Shown: positions 51,478 through 60,195 of the stretch, piece after piece | Numbering within the stretch: the stretch's first letter is position 1 | Layout: every line of letters begins with the position of its first letter | Source: Bacteroidota bacterium | Lineage (GTDB): Bacteria; Bacteroidota; Bacteroidia; NS11-12g; UBA955 | Reading direction: 5' to 3' | DNA length: 64,000 nucleotides | Assembly: GCA_963169345.1 (NCBI GenBank) | Contig: CAUJCT010000001.1 | Coordinates: 37,253 to 101,252 of the forward strand | Program-made: the position numbers and the translations under genes | The notes under the pieces: generated by a model | What the model was told of the DNA's origin: nothing | The model's database searches: none | Seen by the model: only the letters and a program-made list of their open reading frames with translations

Positions 51478-52116
51478 ATGAAACATTTATTAACGCTTTT
51501 TGCTGCATCAGTTCTATTGGTAACAGCATGTAAAGAAAAGAATGACCCGTCACCTAAGACCAACAGCGACCCTACTTTTCCTGTTATAGAAATGGAAACT
51601 GCTTATGGTAGCATGTACATCTGGTTGTATGATTCGACACCTTTACACAAGCAAAATTTCATCACGTTAACAGAGCAAAAATATTTTGATTCCACAACTT
51701 TTCACAGAGTCATACCCGGCTTTATGATACAAGGTGGAGACCCAAACAGTAAAGATTCGGATACCACCAACGACGGGTCTGGTGGTCCGGGTTACACCAT
51801 TCCGGCTGAAATCAAAAGTTACATCTCACACAAACGCGGTGTATTAGCTGCTGCCAGAACCAATAATCCGGCAAAGGCATCCAGCGGATCTCAGTTTTAT
51901 ATCAGTGTAAGTACTTCAGGCACACAACATCTCAATGGCTTGTATACAGTATTTGGGTATGTGATGAAAGGAATGGAGTATGCTGATGCTATAGTTTCAC
52001 AACCAAGAAATAAAACCAATGACAGACCATTTTCAAATCAATATCTCAAAACCAGAGTGCTGCAAAAAACATTGCAACAGATTAAAGATGAATTTGCTTA
52101 TGTCCCTGAGTTTTAA
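51478..52116 (+). CDS. cyclophilin-type peptidyl-prolyl isomerase lipoprotein
   Basis: A 212-residue lipoprotein with a good lipobox (LLVTAC at about 18) and a cyclophilin domain: 'FHRVIPGFMIQGGDPNSK', 'KRGVLAAARTNNPAKASSGS' and 'YTVFGYVMKGMEYADAIV'. It is a tandem paralogue of the preceding gene, from which it differs in linker and C-terminus. Likely anchored in the envelope as a folding factor. Last gene of the ruvX operon. Confidence 0.94.
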   Translation: MKHLLTLFAASVLLVTACKEKNDPSPKTNSDPTFPVIEMETAYGSMYIWLYDSTPLHKQNFITLTEQKYFDSTTFHRVIPGFMIQGGDPNSKDSDTTNDGSGGPGYTIPAEIKSYISHKRGVLAAARTNNPAKASSGSQFYISVSTSGTQHLNGLYTVFGYVMKGMEYADAIVSQPRNKTNDRPFSNQYLKTRVLQKTLQQIKDEFAYVPEF

Positions 52117-52158
52117 TTTAAGTTTTAGTTCGAAATAAGTTGTTTTCCGAACATCCTG

Positions 52159-53358
52159 TTAATTGACATTTTTACTCCCTTTGATTGCAGGATAAATTCC
52201 GGTAATCAGTCCCAGGCCAATCGCAGTAGATGCGACTAAAGCAACATCGCTCCAAAGCAATCTGACAGGGTAGTTGTCTATGATGGCCCCTTTCATTTTT
52301 ATTAAGCCATAATGCTGCTGCAATAACACCAGTGTAATTCCAATTATTAGTCCAGCCAGAGTTCCTAATGCCGAAATCATAAACCCGTTTGTAAAAAAAA
52401 TATTGCGTATTGTCGCTTTAGAGGCGCCCATACCAACCAGTGTTTTAATGTCTGATTTCTTTTCAATCACAAGCATGGTAAGACTTCCCAATGCATTAAA
52501 TGCAGCAATCATTAAAATAAAAGTAAGGATAGCAAAGCTTGCCCATTTTTCGCTTTTAAACATTTTAAATAAAGAAGCCTGCTGCGACATTCTGTTTTGA
52601 ATTTTAAAACCCTTTCCCATCACAGAAGAAATTTTTTCAATGACCTCTTCCTCATCGGTACCTGATTTTAACCTGATTTCAAGCGTTGAAACTTCATTAT
52701 TTCTCTCAAACAATTTTTGAGCAAAATCTATTGGCACAAATACATAACGGTTATTAATAATATCGTCCATAGTTACAATTCCAGAGGGTTCGATATCCAT
52801 ATCCATTATGGCATCCGGGTCGCTGACATTGTAGTCGCCCCTGCGAGGTGTTATTAAAGACAGCATACTAAATGGTCCACCTATTGAACTATTTATTTTA
52901 ACAGCTATGCCGGCTCCCAACAACATAAAATTATACGGACCTGATTTTAATATTGGTTCACCATCGTTTACCAGTTGACTTAATCCATTGGCGTCGAAAT
53001 AATTTGTATCTACACCTTTAACAGTACAAACTGTTTGATAATCGCCATTTCTGATAGCTGCATTATCTTCCATAACAGGCCAGACATGTTTAACCCCCTC
53101 GAGTTTAGAGAGTTTATCGGCATAGTTGGCATATTCGAACACTTTCCCATGAACCGGTACAATTTTAATATCAGGATTAAAGCGGTTATAAAGAGATACA
53201 ATGAGCTGTTCGAAGCCGTTCATTGTACTTAATATAATGATTAAGGCAGCGGTACAAACTGCAAAGGCCAGTACAGCGATAGATGAAATGATATTGATTG
53301 CATTGCGTTTTTTACGGGCAAACAAATATCTTTTCGCTATGAAGAAAGTAAAATTCAC
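52159..53358 (-). CDS. LolC/LolE-like ABC transporter permease
   Basis: A 399-residue inner-membrane protein starting at GTG, 2 nt after the methyltransferase stop. Topology: one N-terminal helix ('INIISSIAVLAFAVCTAALI'), a periplasmic MacB-like core domain (about 45-270), then three C-terminal helices (FtsX domain, 'WASFAILTFILMIAAFNALG'). The N-terminal 'FIAKRYLFARKKRNAINIIS' is typical of LolC/E proteins, which release lipoproteins from the inner membrane. The ATPase (LolD) is not adjacent. Confidence 0.9.
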   Translation of the reverse strand: MNFTFFIAKRYLFARKKRNAINIISSIAVLAFAVCTAALIIILSTMNGFEQLIVSLYNRFNPDIKIVPVHGKVFEYANYADKLSKLEGVKHVWPVMEDNAAIRNGDYQTVCTVKGVDTNYFDANGLSQLVNDGEPILKSGPYNFMLLGAGIAVKINSSIGGPFSMLSLITPRRGDYNVSDPDAIMDMDIEPSGIVTMDDIINNRYVFVPIDFAQKLFERNNEVSTLEIRLKSGTDEEEVIEKISSVMGKGFKIQNRMSQQASLFKMFKSEKWASFAILTFILMIAAFNALGSLTMLVIEKKSDIKTLVGMGASKATIRNIFFTNGFMISALGTLAGLIIGITLVLLQQHYGLIKMKGAIIDNYPVRLLWSDVALVASTAIGLGLITGIYPAIKGSKNVN

Positions 53359-53360
53359 GC

Positions 53361-54167
53361 TTATTTAAATGCTTTAACAACAATGCATTTACCTTTTTTA
53401 TGATTGAAGTTAATATCCAAAAGATTTAGAATAAAGACAAAAGGAATCGTAATAAGCGTGTATATTGGAAGGAAAACAAAAAATAATTTTGATGTTTTAA
53501 TCATATTGGAAGGCCAGGCGGTAGTCAGTTTCCAGCTTAAAATACCAGGAGTGCCGTATACATAACGCGCTTTGACCTTTGAAAATCCAATACCTTTTAA
53601 TTTGTGCTTTAATTCGAGAATACCATATCCATCCCGGTACTTCCTATCTTTATAAACACCAATATTGAGTTTACTTGCCTTATCATCGGCATAGTTACTT
53701 GAATTAAAAATAATCAGAATACCTGGCTTCTTAAGTGCATGATACATATTGGTGAGCGCTTCGGTGTCATTTTCAACATAATTAAGCAGATTGATAGCCA
53801 GACTCAAATCGTAGACTTCCTTCTCATGCAGATCGAGCACATCCGTTGTTCTGCAATAGATGTTGTTGATGTGTTCCTGAAGAAAGTAATTAGAAGACTG
53901 GGTCACCATGTTGGTATCCTTATCGATAGCAGTTACAGTGTATTTAGAAGGGTTTCGTGCAAACAAACCGAGCAATTGCCCCATACCAAAACCAGGATAA
54001 AGTACATGTTGTGAGCGTTTCTTACGACGACCACACAATTTAATTTCCCTTTTTATGATATTATTTTTCAATAACAAAGAATGGGTGAGCAAAATATAAA
54101 ATTTACGCGCCCAGGAATGTCTGCTTAAGACATCTGTAAAAATTTCGTTATTGATTCTGGCAGGCAT
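53361..54167 (-). CDS. class I SAM-dependent methyltransferase with C-terminal membrane segment
   Basis: A 268-residue protein with a methyltransferase domain ('VLYPGFGMGQLLGLFARN' glycine loop, 'VTAIDKDTNMV', 'DLSLAINLLNYV', 'KKPGILIIFNSSN') and a hydrophobic C-terminal segment (FFVFLPIYTLITIPFVFILN) that probably anchors it to the membrane. Target unknown. It shares one base with the rbfA stop region and is followed at 2 nt by the LolC/E-like gene, giving the operon rbfA-methyltransferase-permease. Confidence 0.82.
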   Translation of the reverse strand: MPARINNEIFTDVLSRHSWARKFYILLTHSLLLKNNIIKREIKLCGRRKKRSQHVLYPGFGMGQLLGLFARNPSKYTVTAIDKDTNMVTQSSNYFLQEHINNIYCRTTDVLDLHEKEVYDLSLAINLLNYVENDTEALTNMYHALKKPGILIIFNSSNYADDKASKLNIGVYKDRKYRDGYGILELKHKLKGIGFSKVKARYVYGTPGILSWKLTTAWPSNMIKTSKLFFVFLPIYTLITIPFVFILNLLDINFNHKKGKCIVVKAFK

Positions 54168-54541
54168 TACGAATCTTTCTTCTCTCGGGATTCTCTTTCT
54201 TCTTTGAGTTGATCAAAAATTTTATCAAACTTCATGGCATTCTCCAAACTTTTATCTTCAAAGAAGGTCAGTTCGGGAATAACTCTCACTAAATGTTTGA
54301 TTTTGTTGGCCAAATCTTTCCTGATGTGCTTGTTGTAGAGATTGACCAAATCCATAATGGCTTGTCTGTTTTTGGTATTATAAATACTGAGATAAGCTTT
54401 CACATATCCGAGGTCAGGACTTGAAGCGACTTCTGTTACAGTAATAAAAGCGCCTTCAAACCAGTCGTGCATGCGGGCTTGAAATATGACCCCAAGCTCT
54501 CTTTGCATTTCTTTATTGAATTTTTCGGTACGTGTACTCAT
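54167..54541 (-). CDS. rbfA: ribosome-binding factor A
   Basis: A 124-residue KH-fold protein that binds the 30S subunit during 16S rRNA maturation. Seen: 'RTEKFNKEMQRELGVIFQAR' and 'FITVTEVASSPDLGYVKAYL' with the family-typical V..SPDL..AKVY-like strand, then 'RVIPELTFFEDKSLE'. ATG 54541 is preferred to the track start 54556 because it gives MSTRTEKFN and lies 12 nt after an exact -7 box. C-terminal tail is charged. Confidence 0.95.
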   Translation of the reverse strand: MSTRTEKFNKEMQRELGVIFQARMHDWFEGAFITVTEVASSPDLGYVKAYLSIYNTKNRQAIMDLVNLYNKHIRKDLANKIKHLVRVIPELTFFEDKSLENAMKFDKIFDQLKEERESREKKDS

Positions 54542-54553
54542 GATTATCCGCTG

Positions 54554-54561
54554 CAAAGTTA
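54554..54561 (-). promoter_or_regulatory. -7 box for rbfA operon
   Basis: TAACTTTG on the minus strand, exact consensus, 12 nt before ATG 54541. Confidence 0.55.
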
Positions 54562-54615
54562 TAATTTGCGCCTCTTATTTAATTGTATTTTTAGAATTAA
54601 TTTATAAATATTTCG

Positions 54616-55227
54616 ATGCAAATGCTGAATTGTATATGGGAAGGGCTTTTAACTGGCTTTGTATTAAGCATGATGCTGGGGACAGTCTTCTTTGCACTTA
54701 TTAAAAACAGTCTGGCTTTTGGTCCAAAAACCGGCGTATTTATAGCTACAGGAGTAATTATCTGCGATATCATGTTTATCTCTTTGGCTTTGCTCAGTCA
54801 ACCTTTTGCCGACTTTTTAAAACAATACAAACATGAAGTCTCGATTGGAGGCGGCATTTTACTTTTAATCTTTGGAATCTTTATGATGGCTCAATCCAAA
54901 CCAAACATGGAAGCAGGCAAAGTTTTTGGACAGGGTTCTAATTGGTTTTATATTGGCAATGGATTTTTGCTGAATGTTGTCAATCCAGTTAATTTTTTTG
55001 TATGGCTGGGCATCAGCTCTTCATTGACCATACAGTTTCAATACGATATCAACGATAAAATCATTTTCTTTACTGCCAGTTTGTTTAGTATTTTCTTTGC
55101 TGAAATTGGTATTGCCTTGTTTGCATCCAAATTGCGAAAATGGGTAACACCAACTATCCTTCAGAGAGTCAATCAGATTTCAGGACTGGTGTTTATTGGT
55201 GTCGGATTGAAGTTGATTTTCTTTTAA
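54616..55227 (+). CDS. LysE-family amino-acid exporter-like protein
   Basis: A 203-residue inner-membrane protein with six helices, the LysE/RhtB layout: 'LLTGFVLSMMLGTVFFALIK', 'FGPKTGVFIATGVIICDIMF', 'GGGILLLIFGIFMMAQSK' and 'FLLNVVNPVNFFVWLG', where the NPxN/F helix is typical. Likely exports an amino acid or similar metabolite; substrate unknown. Its 3' end overlaps the 3' end of pnuC by 48 nt on the opposite strand. Confidence 0.88.
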   Translation: MQMLNCIWEGLLTGFVLSMMLGTVFFALIKNSLAFGPKTGVFIATGVIICDIMFISLALLSQPFADFLKQYKHEVSIGGGILLLIFGIFMMAQSKPNMEAGKVFGQGSNWFYIGNGFLLNVVNPVNFFVWLGISSSLTIQFQYDINDKIIFFTASLFSIFFAEIGIALFASKLRKWVTPTILQRVNQISGLVFIGVGLKLIFF

Positions 55228-55797
55228 CATTTCATCTGACCATTTTCTTCTGGCCCAATAAGAGAAAACAGCAAGCAACAACATTAAAGCCGAATAAAAA
55301 TACATGCTTTCTCCCTGGAAAGACTGATAGATATACAATGCCGTGTAACCCAAATTACAGGCAATCCAGTAGTCCCAGCATACTATGTCTTTTTTTGTTT
55401 CCAACTGAGTTGCCCAAATACTGCCCAGTGCAAATAAAATATCAAAATAATTGTACCCTTTATAAGCACCAAATGAACTGCTTTTAATAAAGAAATATAT
55501 TCCTACACTAACAGACAGTATGACTAACAATGCAATTACATGATAAGTGAAGGAATACCTTCTGGATGCCTTGCGATTGGATTCAAAATACAACCAGGTG
55601 AAAAAACCATTTAGTCCCTGAAGGATATAAAACCACTGTAAAACAGAACTCCCATAAAGTTGAAGTTGCCAAAAGTAAATGGCGCTTAATACAGACGCCA
55701 ATACCCCAAATATCCACGCTAAAGGTTTTTGCATCGAGGCATAGTACAGATAAACGAGTACAAAAGCGACAGATAGTATTTCCAGTAAACTCAACAC
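55180..55797 (-). CDS. pnuC: PnuC-like nicotinamide riboside transporter
   Basis: A 205-residue inner-membrane transporter with about seven helices: 'LSLLEILSVAFVLVYLYYAS' opening, 'AWIFGVLASVLSAIYFWQLQ', 'YILQGLNGFFTWLYFES' and 'DIVCWDYWIACNLGYTALYI', all typical of PnuC (nicotinamide riboside or related vitamin uptake). The track start at 55896 overlaps the divergent gene at 55853; GTG 55797 is preferred because an exact -7 box ends 6 nt before it and the protein then begins like other PnuC proteins. Confidence 0.9.
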   Translation of the reverse strand: MLSLLEILSVAFVLVYLYYASMQKPLAWIFGVLASVLSAIYFWQLQLYGSSVLQWFYILQGLNGFFTWLYFESNRKASRRYSFTYHVIALLVILSVSVGIYFFIKSSSFGAYKGYNYFDILFALGSIWATQLETKKDIVCWDYWIACNLGYTALYIYQSFQGESMYFYSALMLLLAVFSYWARRKWSDEMLKENQLQSDTNKHQS

Positions 55798-55803
55798 CTG
55801 TGG

Positions 55804-55811
55804 CAAAGATA
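55804..55811 (-). promoter_or_regulatory. -7 box deciding pnuC start
   Basis: TATCTTTG on the minus strand, exact consensus, ends 6 nt before GTG 55797; inside the longer track ORF. Confidence 0.55.
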
Positions 55812-55836
55812 GACTTAGCAGCTTGATATAATGAAT

Positions 55837-55844
55837 TAATTTTG
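55837..55844 (+). promoter_or_regulatory. -7 box for outer-membrane protein gene
   Basis: TAATTTTG, exact consensus, 8 nt before GTG 55853. It lies 25 bp from the pnuC -7 box on the other strand. Confidence 0.55.
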
Positions 55845-55852
55845 CATCAATT

Positions 55853-56521
55853 GTGAAGAAGTATTTGCTGTTTTTTTTCCTGATGATTAGCCTCAACAGT
55901 TATGCCCAGTTAAAGGGAATAATTGATAGTATCCGTTATGATTTAAAAATGGATAAGAGCTGGTTCATTTGTCTGGACGGCAAAAACAGTATCATCAGAG
56001 ATTTAAATATCAAATTGTTTGGACTGCAAACAGGATATACTTTTAATGGAAGAACTAATTTGTATGTTGGGTATTACGGCAGTTACAACAACGAACGTAT
56101 ATTGCTTGAAAACCCAACGGCAAAGACAGGAACTTCTGACAGCAATTCAGTATTTGCAAGATATAAATTATCCTACTTCAACTTAGGGTGTGAGTATTAT
56201 TTTATCAATTCCAGAAAATGGCGCATGTCACTTCCTGTAGCTTTCGGAATAGGTAAAGGCAGTGATTATAAATTTAAAGTACTCAACAACAAGGAACATA
56301 TATTTGAGAGTTCGAGCAGCACTGTTATGCCGCTTGAATTAGGCTTCTATATCAACTATAAAATTAAATGGTGGATTTGGGCCGGAGCCGGATTAGGCAC
56401 CAGGTTTTCTTTAAATGCCAGTCAGTACAGCGGCTCCTATTATACATTTGGTTTATCCTTAAGATTTGGAGAAATATATTACAGGGCACGAGCCTGGTAC
56501 AGAGATAAATCTATTCAATAA
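55853..56521 (+). CDS. putative outer-membrane beta-barrel protein
   Basis: A 222-residue exported protein starting at GTG, with a signal peptide (LLFFFLMISLNSYAQ). The mature part alternates hydrophobic and polar residues with Tyr/Gly-rich strands ('LQTGYTFNGRTNLYVGYYGS', 'YFNLGCEYYF', 'WIWAGAGLGTRFSLNASQYS'), as in 8-10-stranded outer-membrane barrels. Function unknown. Its promoter is back to back with that of pnuC, which may reflect shared control. A terminator follows at once. Confidence 0.8.
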   Translation: MKKYLLFFFLMISLNSYAQLKGIIDSIRYDLKMDKSWFICLDGKNSIIRDLNIKLFGLQTGYTFNGRTNLYVGYYGSYNNERILLENPTAKTGTSDSNSVFARYKLSYFNLGCEYYFINSRKWRMSLPVAFGIGKGSDYKFKVLNNKEHIFESSSSTVMPLELGFYINYKIKWWIWAGAGLGTRFSLNASQYSGSYYTFGLSLRFGEIYYRARAWYRDKSIQ

Positions 56522-56553
56522 AAAAGGCGGACTTTAAACAGACCGCCTTTTTT
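56521..56553. terminator. bidirectional terminator
   Basis: Stem AAAAAGGCGG/CCGCCTTTTT with a 12-nt loop, between the stop codons of two convergent genes. Confidence 0.9.
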
Positions 56554-56571
56554 AAAATATTCAGAATGATA

Positions 56572-58242
56572 TTAATTTTCTTTTAATGTTCCTTCAGTAT
56601 TGTTGTCTGAATGACTTTCCTCTTCAGGTTTTTCTTTTGGTGGTTCAGGTTTTTCTTTAATCAAACCTTTTTCAAACAATAATGAACCAAGGAAGAAATC
56701 CAATTGATGTTCATCTATTTTTTTCCCTAGAATCTTAGCATTCTCATCCAATATAATGATGGTCGGATTGGTTTGAATGTTATAATAATATCTGTTGTAA
56801 GGCCAAGGATAGTTCTCATTGGTTTTACATACGTTCAGCCAATCATGCAGATCTTTGTTTTCTTTAACCATTTTCTTCCATTCTGTATATTTACCTTCAG
56901 AAGAAACTGCATAAATTTTCACACCTGCTGATTTGTATTTTTGGTAAACAGCATTGACAATAGGTATGGATGCTTTACAGTGACCACAAGTTGGATCATA
57001 GAAGAATACAATAGTAAACTTACCCATGTTCTGATACAATCTGTGGAACTTACCTGCAGTATCCGCCAAATATAAATCCGGTGCAGTTTTACCACACATT
57101 GTAGGAATTGCCTTAGTGGCCTCTTCACACATTTTCTTTTTACCGGTTGTATCATCGTACCACCAGGCTTGACCAGTGCAATAATATTTGGAAATCAAAT
57201 GAATCGTAACATTGTCCTGGCACATGATTTTTCTGTCCTGAAATTTCTGAGTTAAATATTGAACAAAGTATTTCTGAATCTCAGTATATGGTTTAGTTTT
57301 AGAGATAGCCACATCTACTGCTCTGGTTAAGCTATCATAATCCTGAATGGTAATTTTATCAATAAAATCATCCAGCTTTTTTGTGAGCAAACCCTGAGGT
57401 GCGCGAATTAAACCAGATTCATTGAAATCTATATTATCCCAGTAGTGATTTTTATAGTAGAAGTATTCATACATTGAATCATTAGGGTTAGGATTAGTTG
57501 GAATCTTAACATTGGTAAAGGCTTTAAAAATCTTTGTCAGGAGGTGATTAGGATTTTGAGCTATATAATCTTCTCTGTATTTAGAATCAAATTTATCGAT
57601 AGAATCTCTTTGGGCGATGAGTGATTTTTTCAATTCCTCATTTCCGGTATTGTTCAACATTTTAATTTGCTGATCCAGTTCATAACGTTTTCTGCCATTG
57701 ATGGCTCTTTGAGTTTGGTATTTAACAAAGGCTTCATTTTCCAAACTTCCGGTTACTTTAATTTTGGTTTCATCCATTGAAGTATCTGCTTCAAAATAGA
57801 AAGCCTGATCGTCTGTAACTGGCAACTCAAACCAAAAATTCAGTTCAGGGAAAACAATCATATACATTCCTCTTTGAAGTTTAGGTGCGCCGGTAAAAGT
57901 ACCGGTACCAGTGGCATCTAAAAGGCAGGTATCTCTGAAGTATTGCTTATCGGCAAAATTGTCAGCCAGATAAAGCTTAACATTTTTAAACCCTTTGATA
58001 CGAACTTTAATGGCATAATTTCCTGGTTCACGACCAATATTTTTAACATTTATCTTTTGAGCACCAACGTTAACTGAGGTACTTGAGCCTGCACTTGCAC
58101 CCTGAACAGGAACATTTGTTCTTGGTTTTGGGGCTGGTTTAGGTGCTGGCTTAGGAGTAGGTTTCTGAGCCCAGCCATTCATACTGATTGTTAAGCCCAA
58201 AATGGCCAGCAATACGGATTTTAGCAAAAATTTATTGTTCAT
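56572..58242 (-). CDS. TlpA-like thioredoxin-fold lipid/periplasmic protein with DUF4369-like N-terminal domain
   Basis: A 556-residue exported protein: signal peptide (LLAILGLTISMNGWAQ), a Lys-Pro-Ala repeat linker (KPTPKPAPKPAPKP), a DUF4369-like beta domain (about 70-160), a helical DUF5106-like middle and a C-terminal thioredoxin-fold domain (about 385-520) with the redox pair CGHC in 'FYDPTCGHCKASIP' and cis-Pro 'NIQTNPTIIIL'. Such Bacteroidota proteins act as periplasmic thiol-disulfide oxidoreductases. ATG 58242 is preferred to the track start 58257 because a -7 box ends 12 nt before it. The acidic tail is low complexity. Confidence 0.88.
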   Translation of the reverse strand: MNNKFLLKSVLLAILGLTISMNGWAQKPTPKPAPKPAPKPRTNVPVQGASAGSSTSVNVGAQKINVKNIGREPGNYAIKVRIKGFKNVKLYLADNFADKQYFRDTCLLDATGTGTFTGAPKLQRGMYMIVFPELNFWFELPVTDDQAFYFEADTSMDETKIKVTGSLENEAFVKYQTQRAINGRKRYELDQQIKMLNNTGNEELKKSLIAQRDSIDKFDSKYREDYIAQNPNHLLTKIFKAFTNVKIPTNPNPNDSMYEYFYYKNHYWDNIDFNESGLIRAPQGLLTKKLDDFIDKITIQDYDSLTRAVDVAISKTKPYTEIQKYFVQYLTQKFQDRKIMCQDNVTIHLISKYYCTGQAWWYDDTTGKKKMCEEATKAIPTMCGKTAPDLYLADTAGKFHRLYQNMGKFTIVFFYDPTCGHCKASIPIVNAVYQKYKSAGVKIYAVSSEGKYTEWKKMVKENKDLHDWLNVCKTNENYPWPYNRYYYNIQTNPTIIILDENAKILGKKIDEHQLDFFLGSLLFEKGLIKEKPEPPKEKPEEESHSDNNTEGTLKEN

Positions 58243-58254
58243 TTCGTTATAACG

Positions 58255-58262
58255 CAAATTTA
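58255..58262 (-). promoter_or_regulatory. -7 box for TlpA-like gene
   Basis: TAAATTTG on the minus strand, exact consensus, 12 nt before ATG 58242. Confidence 0.55.
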
Positions 58263-58341
58263 TTGTCTTCGAATTGAATTATAGACAATAATTTTGCCAA
58301 AATAGTTTACTGACACAATAAAAAAGTTTAGTGACAGAATT

Positions 58342-58686
58342 ATGACAGAAAATAACTTCTTTGGAATGGTCTATGAAGTCGTCAAACTGATACCCTACGG
58401 CCGAGTGACGAGCTATGGGGCCATTGCGGCATATTTAGGTGCTAAGTCATCCAGCCGAATGGTTGGCTGGGCTTTGAATGTCTCACACGGACCCTTTTCA
58501 GAAATTCCTGCTCACAGAGTTGTGAACAGAAACGGGATCTTAAGTGGAAAAGCACATTTTGGTGGTGACAGAATGCAGACTTTACTCGAACAAGAAGGCA
58601 TACTTGTTAACAATGACAAAATTGTGAACTTCAAAGAAGTTTTTTGGGATCCAAAGGAGTTGGAAAAAGAAATGCTTAAAGGGTAA
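58342..58686 (+). CDS. alkyltransferase-like (ATL) protein, MGMT fold
   Basis: A 114-residue protein with the DNA-binding domain of O6-alkylguanine-DNA alkyltransferases: 'VYEVVKLIPYGRVTSYGAIA', 'SRMVGWALNVSHG' and 'IPAHRVVNRNGILSG'. The catalytic Cys of the PCHRV motif is replaced by Ala (PAHRV), so it cannot accept alkyl groups. Such ATL proteins bind O6-alkylguanine and hand the lesion to nucleotide excision repair. Its stop overlaps the convergent beta-CASP gene by 11 nt. Confidence 0.93.
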   Translation: MTENNFFGMVYEVVKLIPYGRVTSYGAIAAYLGAKSSSRMVGWALNVSHGPFSEIPAHRVVNRNGILSGKAHFGGDRMQTLLEQEGILVNNDKIVNFKEVFWDPKELEKEMLKG

Positions 58687-60088
58687 ATTCCTGTTCCATT
58701 TCAGGAATCACAGCCGAATCGAGACCTATTCTTTCTTTAAATTTTGTCAGACTATCGGGGTCTCCATGAACCAGAAATATCTGCTTTAATTTTTTATAAT
58801 CGGAAGCTTCCAGATATTTCATCAGACCTTCCTGGTCGGGATGTGCACTGAATGCATCGGTTCTTTCAATTTTTGCATACACCTGTCTTTCCTTTTTATT
58901 GATGCTAACCGAAGGACGACCTTTCAGAAGCTCGGCTCCAAGCGTACCTTCAGCGCAATAACCAGCAATTAAGATTGTACTGTATGCATCTCCTATATTG
59001 TGTCGTATATGCTCCTGAATACGTCCGCCTTCAACCATACCTGCTGCAGAAATTATAACAGCCGGTTCTGGCATGGCACTCACCATTTTACTGTCAAAGT
59101 CTTCGTCGATGGTATATAAATTCGGGAAAGTAAATAATTTGCCATTTGCTTTAAAAAAAGTCTTGGCTTCATCATTCAGTTGTTCGATAAATTCGGTGTA
59201 GAGTCGGGTAGTTTTAATGGCCAGAGGACTATCTGTATAAACTTTCACAGGTGGCAAAAGTCCCTTTGTATGCAACTGATTGAGCGTAAAAATAATCGAT
59301 TGGGTTCTTCCCACACTAAATGCCGGAATGACCAGCTTGCCTTTATATTTGACACAAGTATCCTCGATGTATTTCAGCATCAAATTTTCTGCATTACTGG
59401 TATGAAGGTGCATTCGACCGCCATAAGTACTTTCAGTAATCAGATAATCCAGACCGGGCATTGCATGTGGGTCGACTACCAGTTTAGAATTATAATTCCC
59501 CAAATCTCCTGTAAAACCTACAGACTTGGTTTGACCATGTTCTTTGACTGTCAACTTAACCGATGCAGCACCCAGAATATGACCAGCAGGAAAAAACTCA
59601 ATAGTGAGTTGATCATTGACCTCAAATACCCTGTTGAATTGAATGCCGACCATTGCATCATGCGTCAATTCGATGTGATGTTTGGTGTAAAGAGTTGCTA
59701 TTTGTTCAGATTTTGCCGGGCGTTTTGATTTTTTTCTGGATTTTCGAGCCGAGTTTTTGCGATTGCTTTCAATTCTCTGGACATTAAGAGAATCGAGCAA
59801 TAAATTTTTAGCCAGTTCAACTGTAGGGTCGGTGCAAAGTATCTGACCTTTGAAACCCTGCCGGATAAGATTTGGCAGATTTCCGGAGTGGTCGATATGA
59901 GCATGTGTAAGAATTACCAAATGAATATCCTCGGGCATAAAAGGGAAATACCGGTTATTAGCTTCAAAATCATCCCGATTTTCGTAATCCAATCCGCAAT
60001 CAATTAGCACAGTGTAACCGCTGTCCAATTTCAGCATATGCATACTGCCGGTCACTTGCCCTGCTGCACCCCAAAACGTTAACTTCAT
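58676..60088 (-). CDS. MBL-fold beta-CASP RNase/hydrolase (RNA specificity domain)
   Basis: A 470-residue metallo-beta-lactamase-fold protein. The zinc motif is 'LTHAHIDHSGNLPNLIRQG' (HxHxDH), with 'FFPAGHILGAASV' and 'GFTGDLGNYNS' for further ligands. A beta-CASP insertion ('LVIPAFSVGRTQSIIF', 'YTDSPLAIKTT') and a final RNA-metabolising segment with 'DAFSAHPDQEGLMKYL' follow. This is the CPSF73/Ysh1-like architecture; bacterial members are probable RNA nucleases, but their targets are mostly unknown. A basic Lys/Arg-rich insert (SARKSRKKSKRPAK) lies near residue 120. Confidence 0.93.
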   Translation of the reverse strand: MKLTFWGAAGQVTGSMHMLKLDSGYTVLIDCGLDYENRDDFEANNRYFPFMPEDIHLVILTHAHIDHSGNLPNLIRQGFKGQILCTDPTVELAKNLLLDSLNVQRIESNRKNSARKSRKKSKRPAKSEQIATLYTKHHIELTHDAMVGIQFNRVFEVNDQLTIEFFPAGHILGAASVKLTVKEHGQTKSVGFTGDLGNYNSKLVVDPHAMPGLDYLITESTYGGRMHLHTSNAENLMLKYIEDTCVKYKGKLVIPAFSVGRTQSIIFTLNQLHTKGLLPPVKVYTDSPLAIKTTRLYTEFIEQLNDEAKTFFKANGKLFTFPNLYTIDEDFDSKMVSAMPEPAVIISAAGMVEGGRIQEHIRHNIGDAYSTILIAGYCAEGTLGAELLKGRPSVSINKKERQVYAKIERTDAFSAHPDQEGLMKYLEASDYKKLKQIFLVHGDPDSLTKFKERIGLDSAVIPEMEQEFTL

Positions 60089-60195
60089 CTTTCCTATTAC
60101 TTGAAATTTACCACAATTGTCATTTAGTCATTAAAAAAACATAACTCAAATAATAAGAATATGTTTTTAACGTTGGATGGATTAGTTGGTAAAAA

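Noticed and set aside
55798-55896. N-terminal extension of pnuC
   Set aside because: It contains a perfect -7 box and overlaps the start and signal peptide of the divergent gene; PnuC proteins begin near the GTG at 55797.
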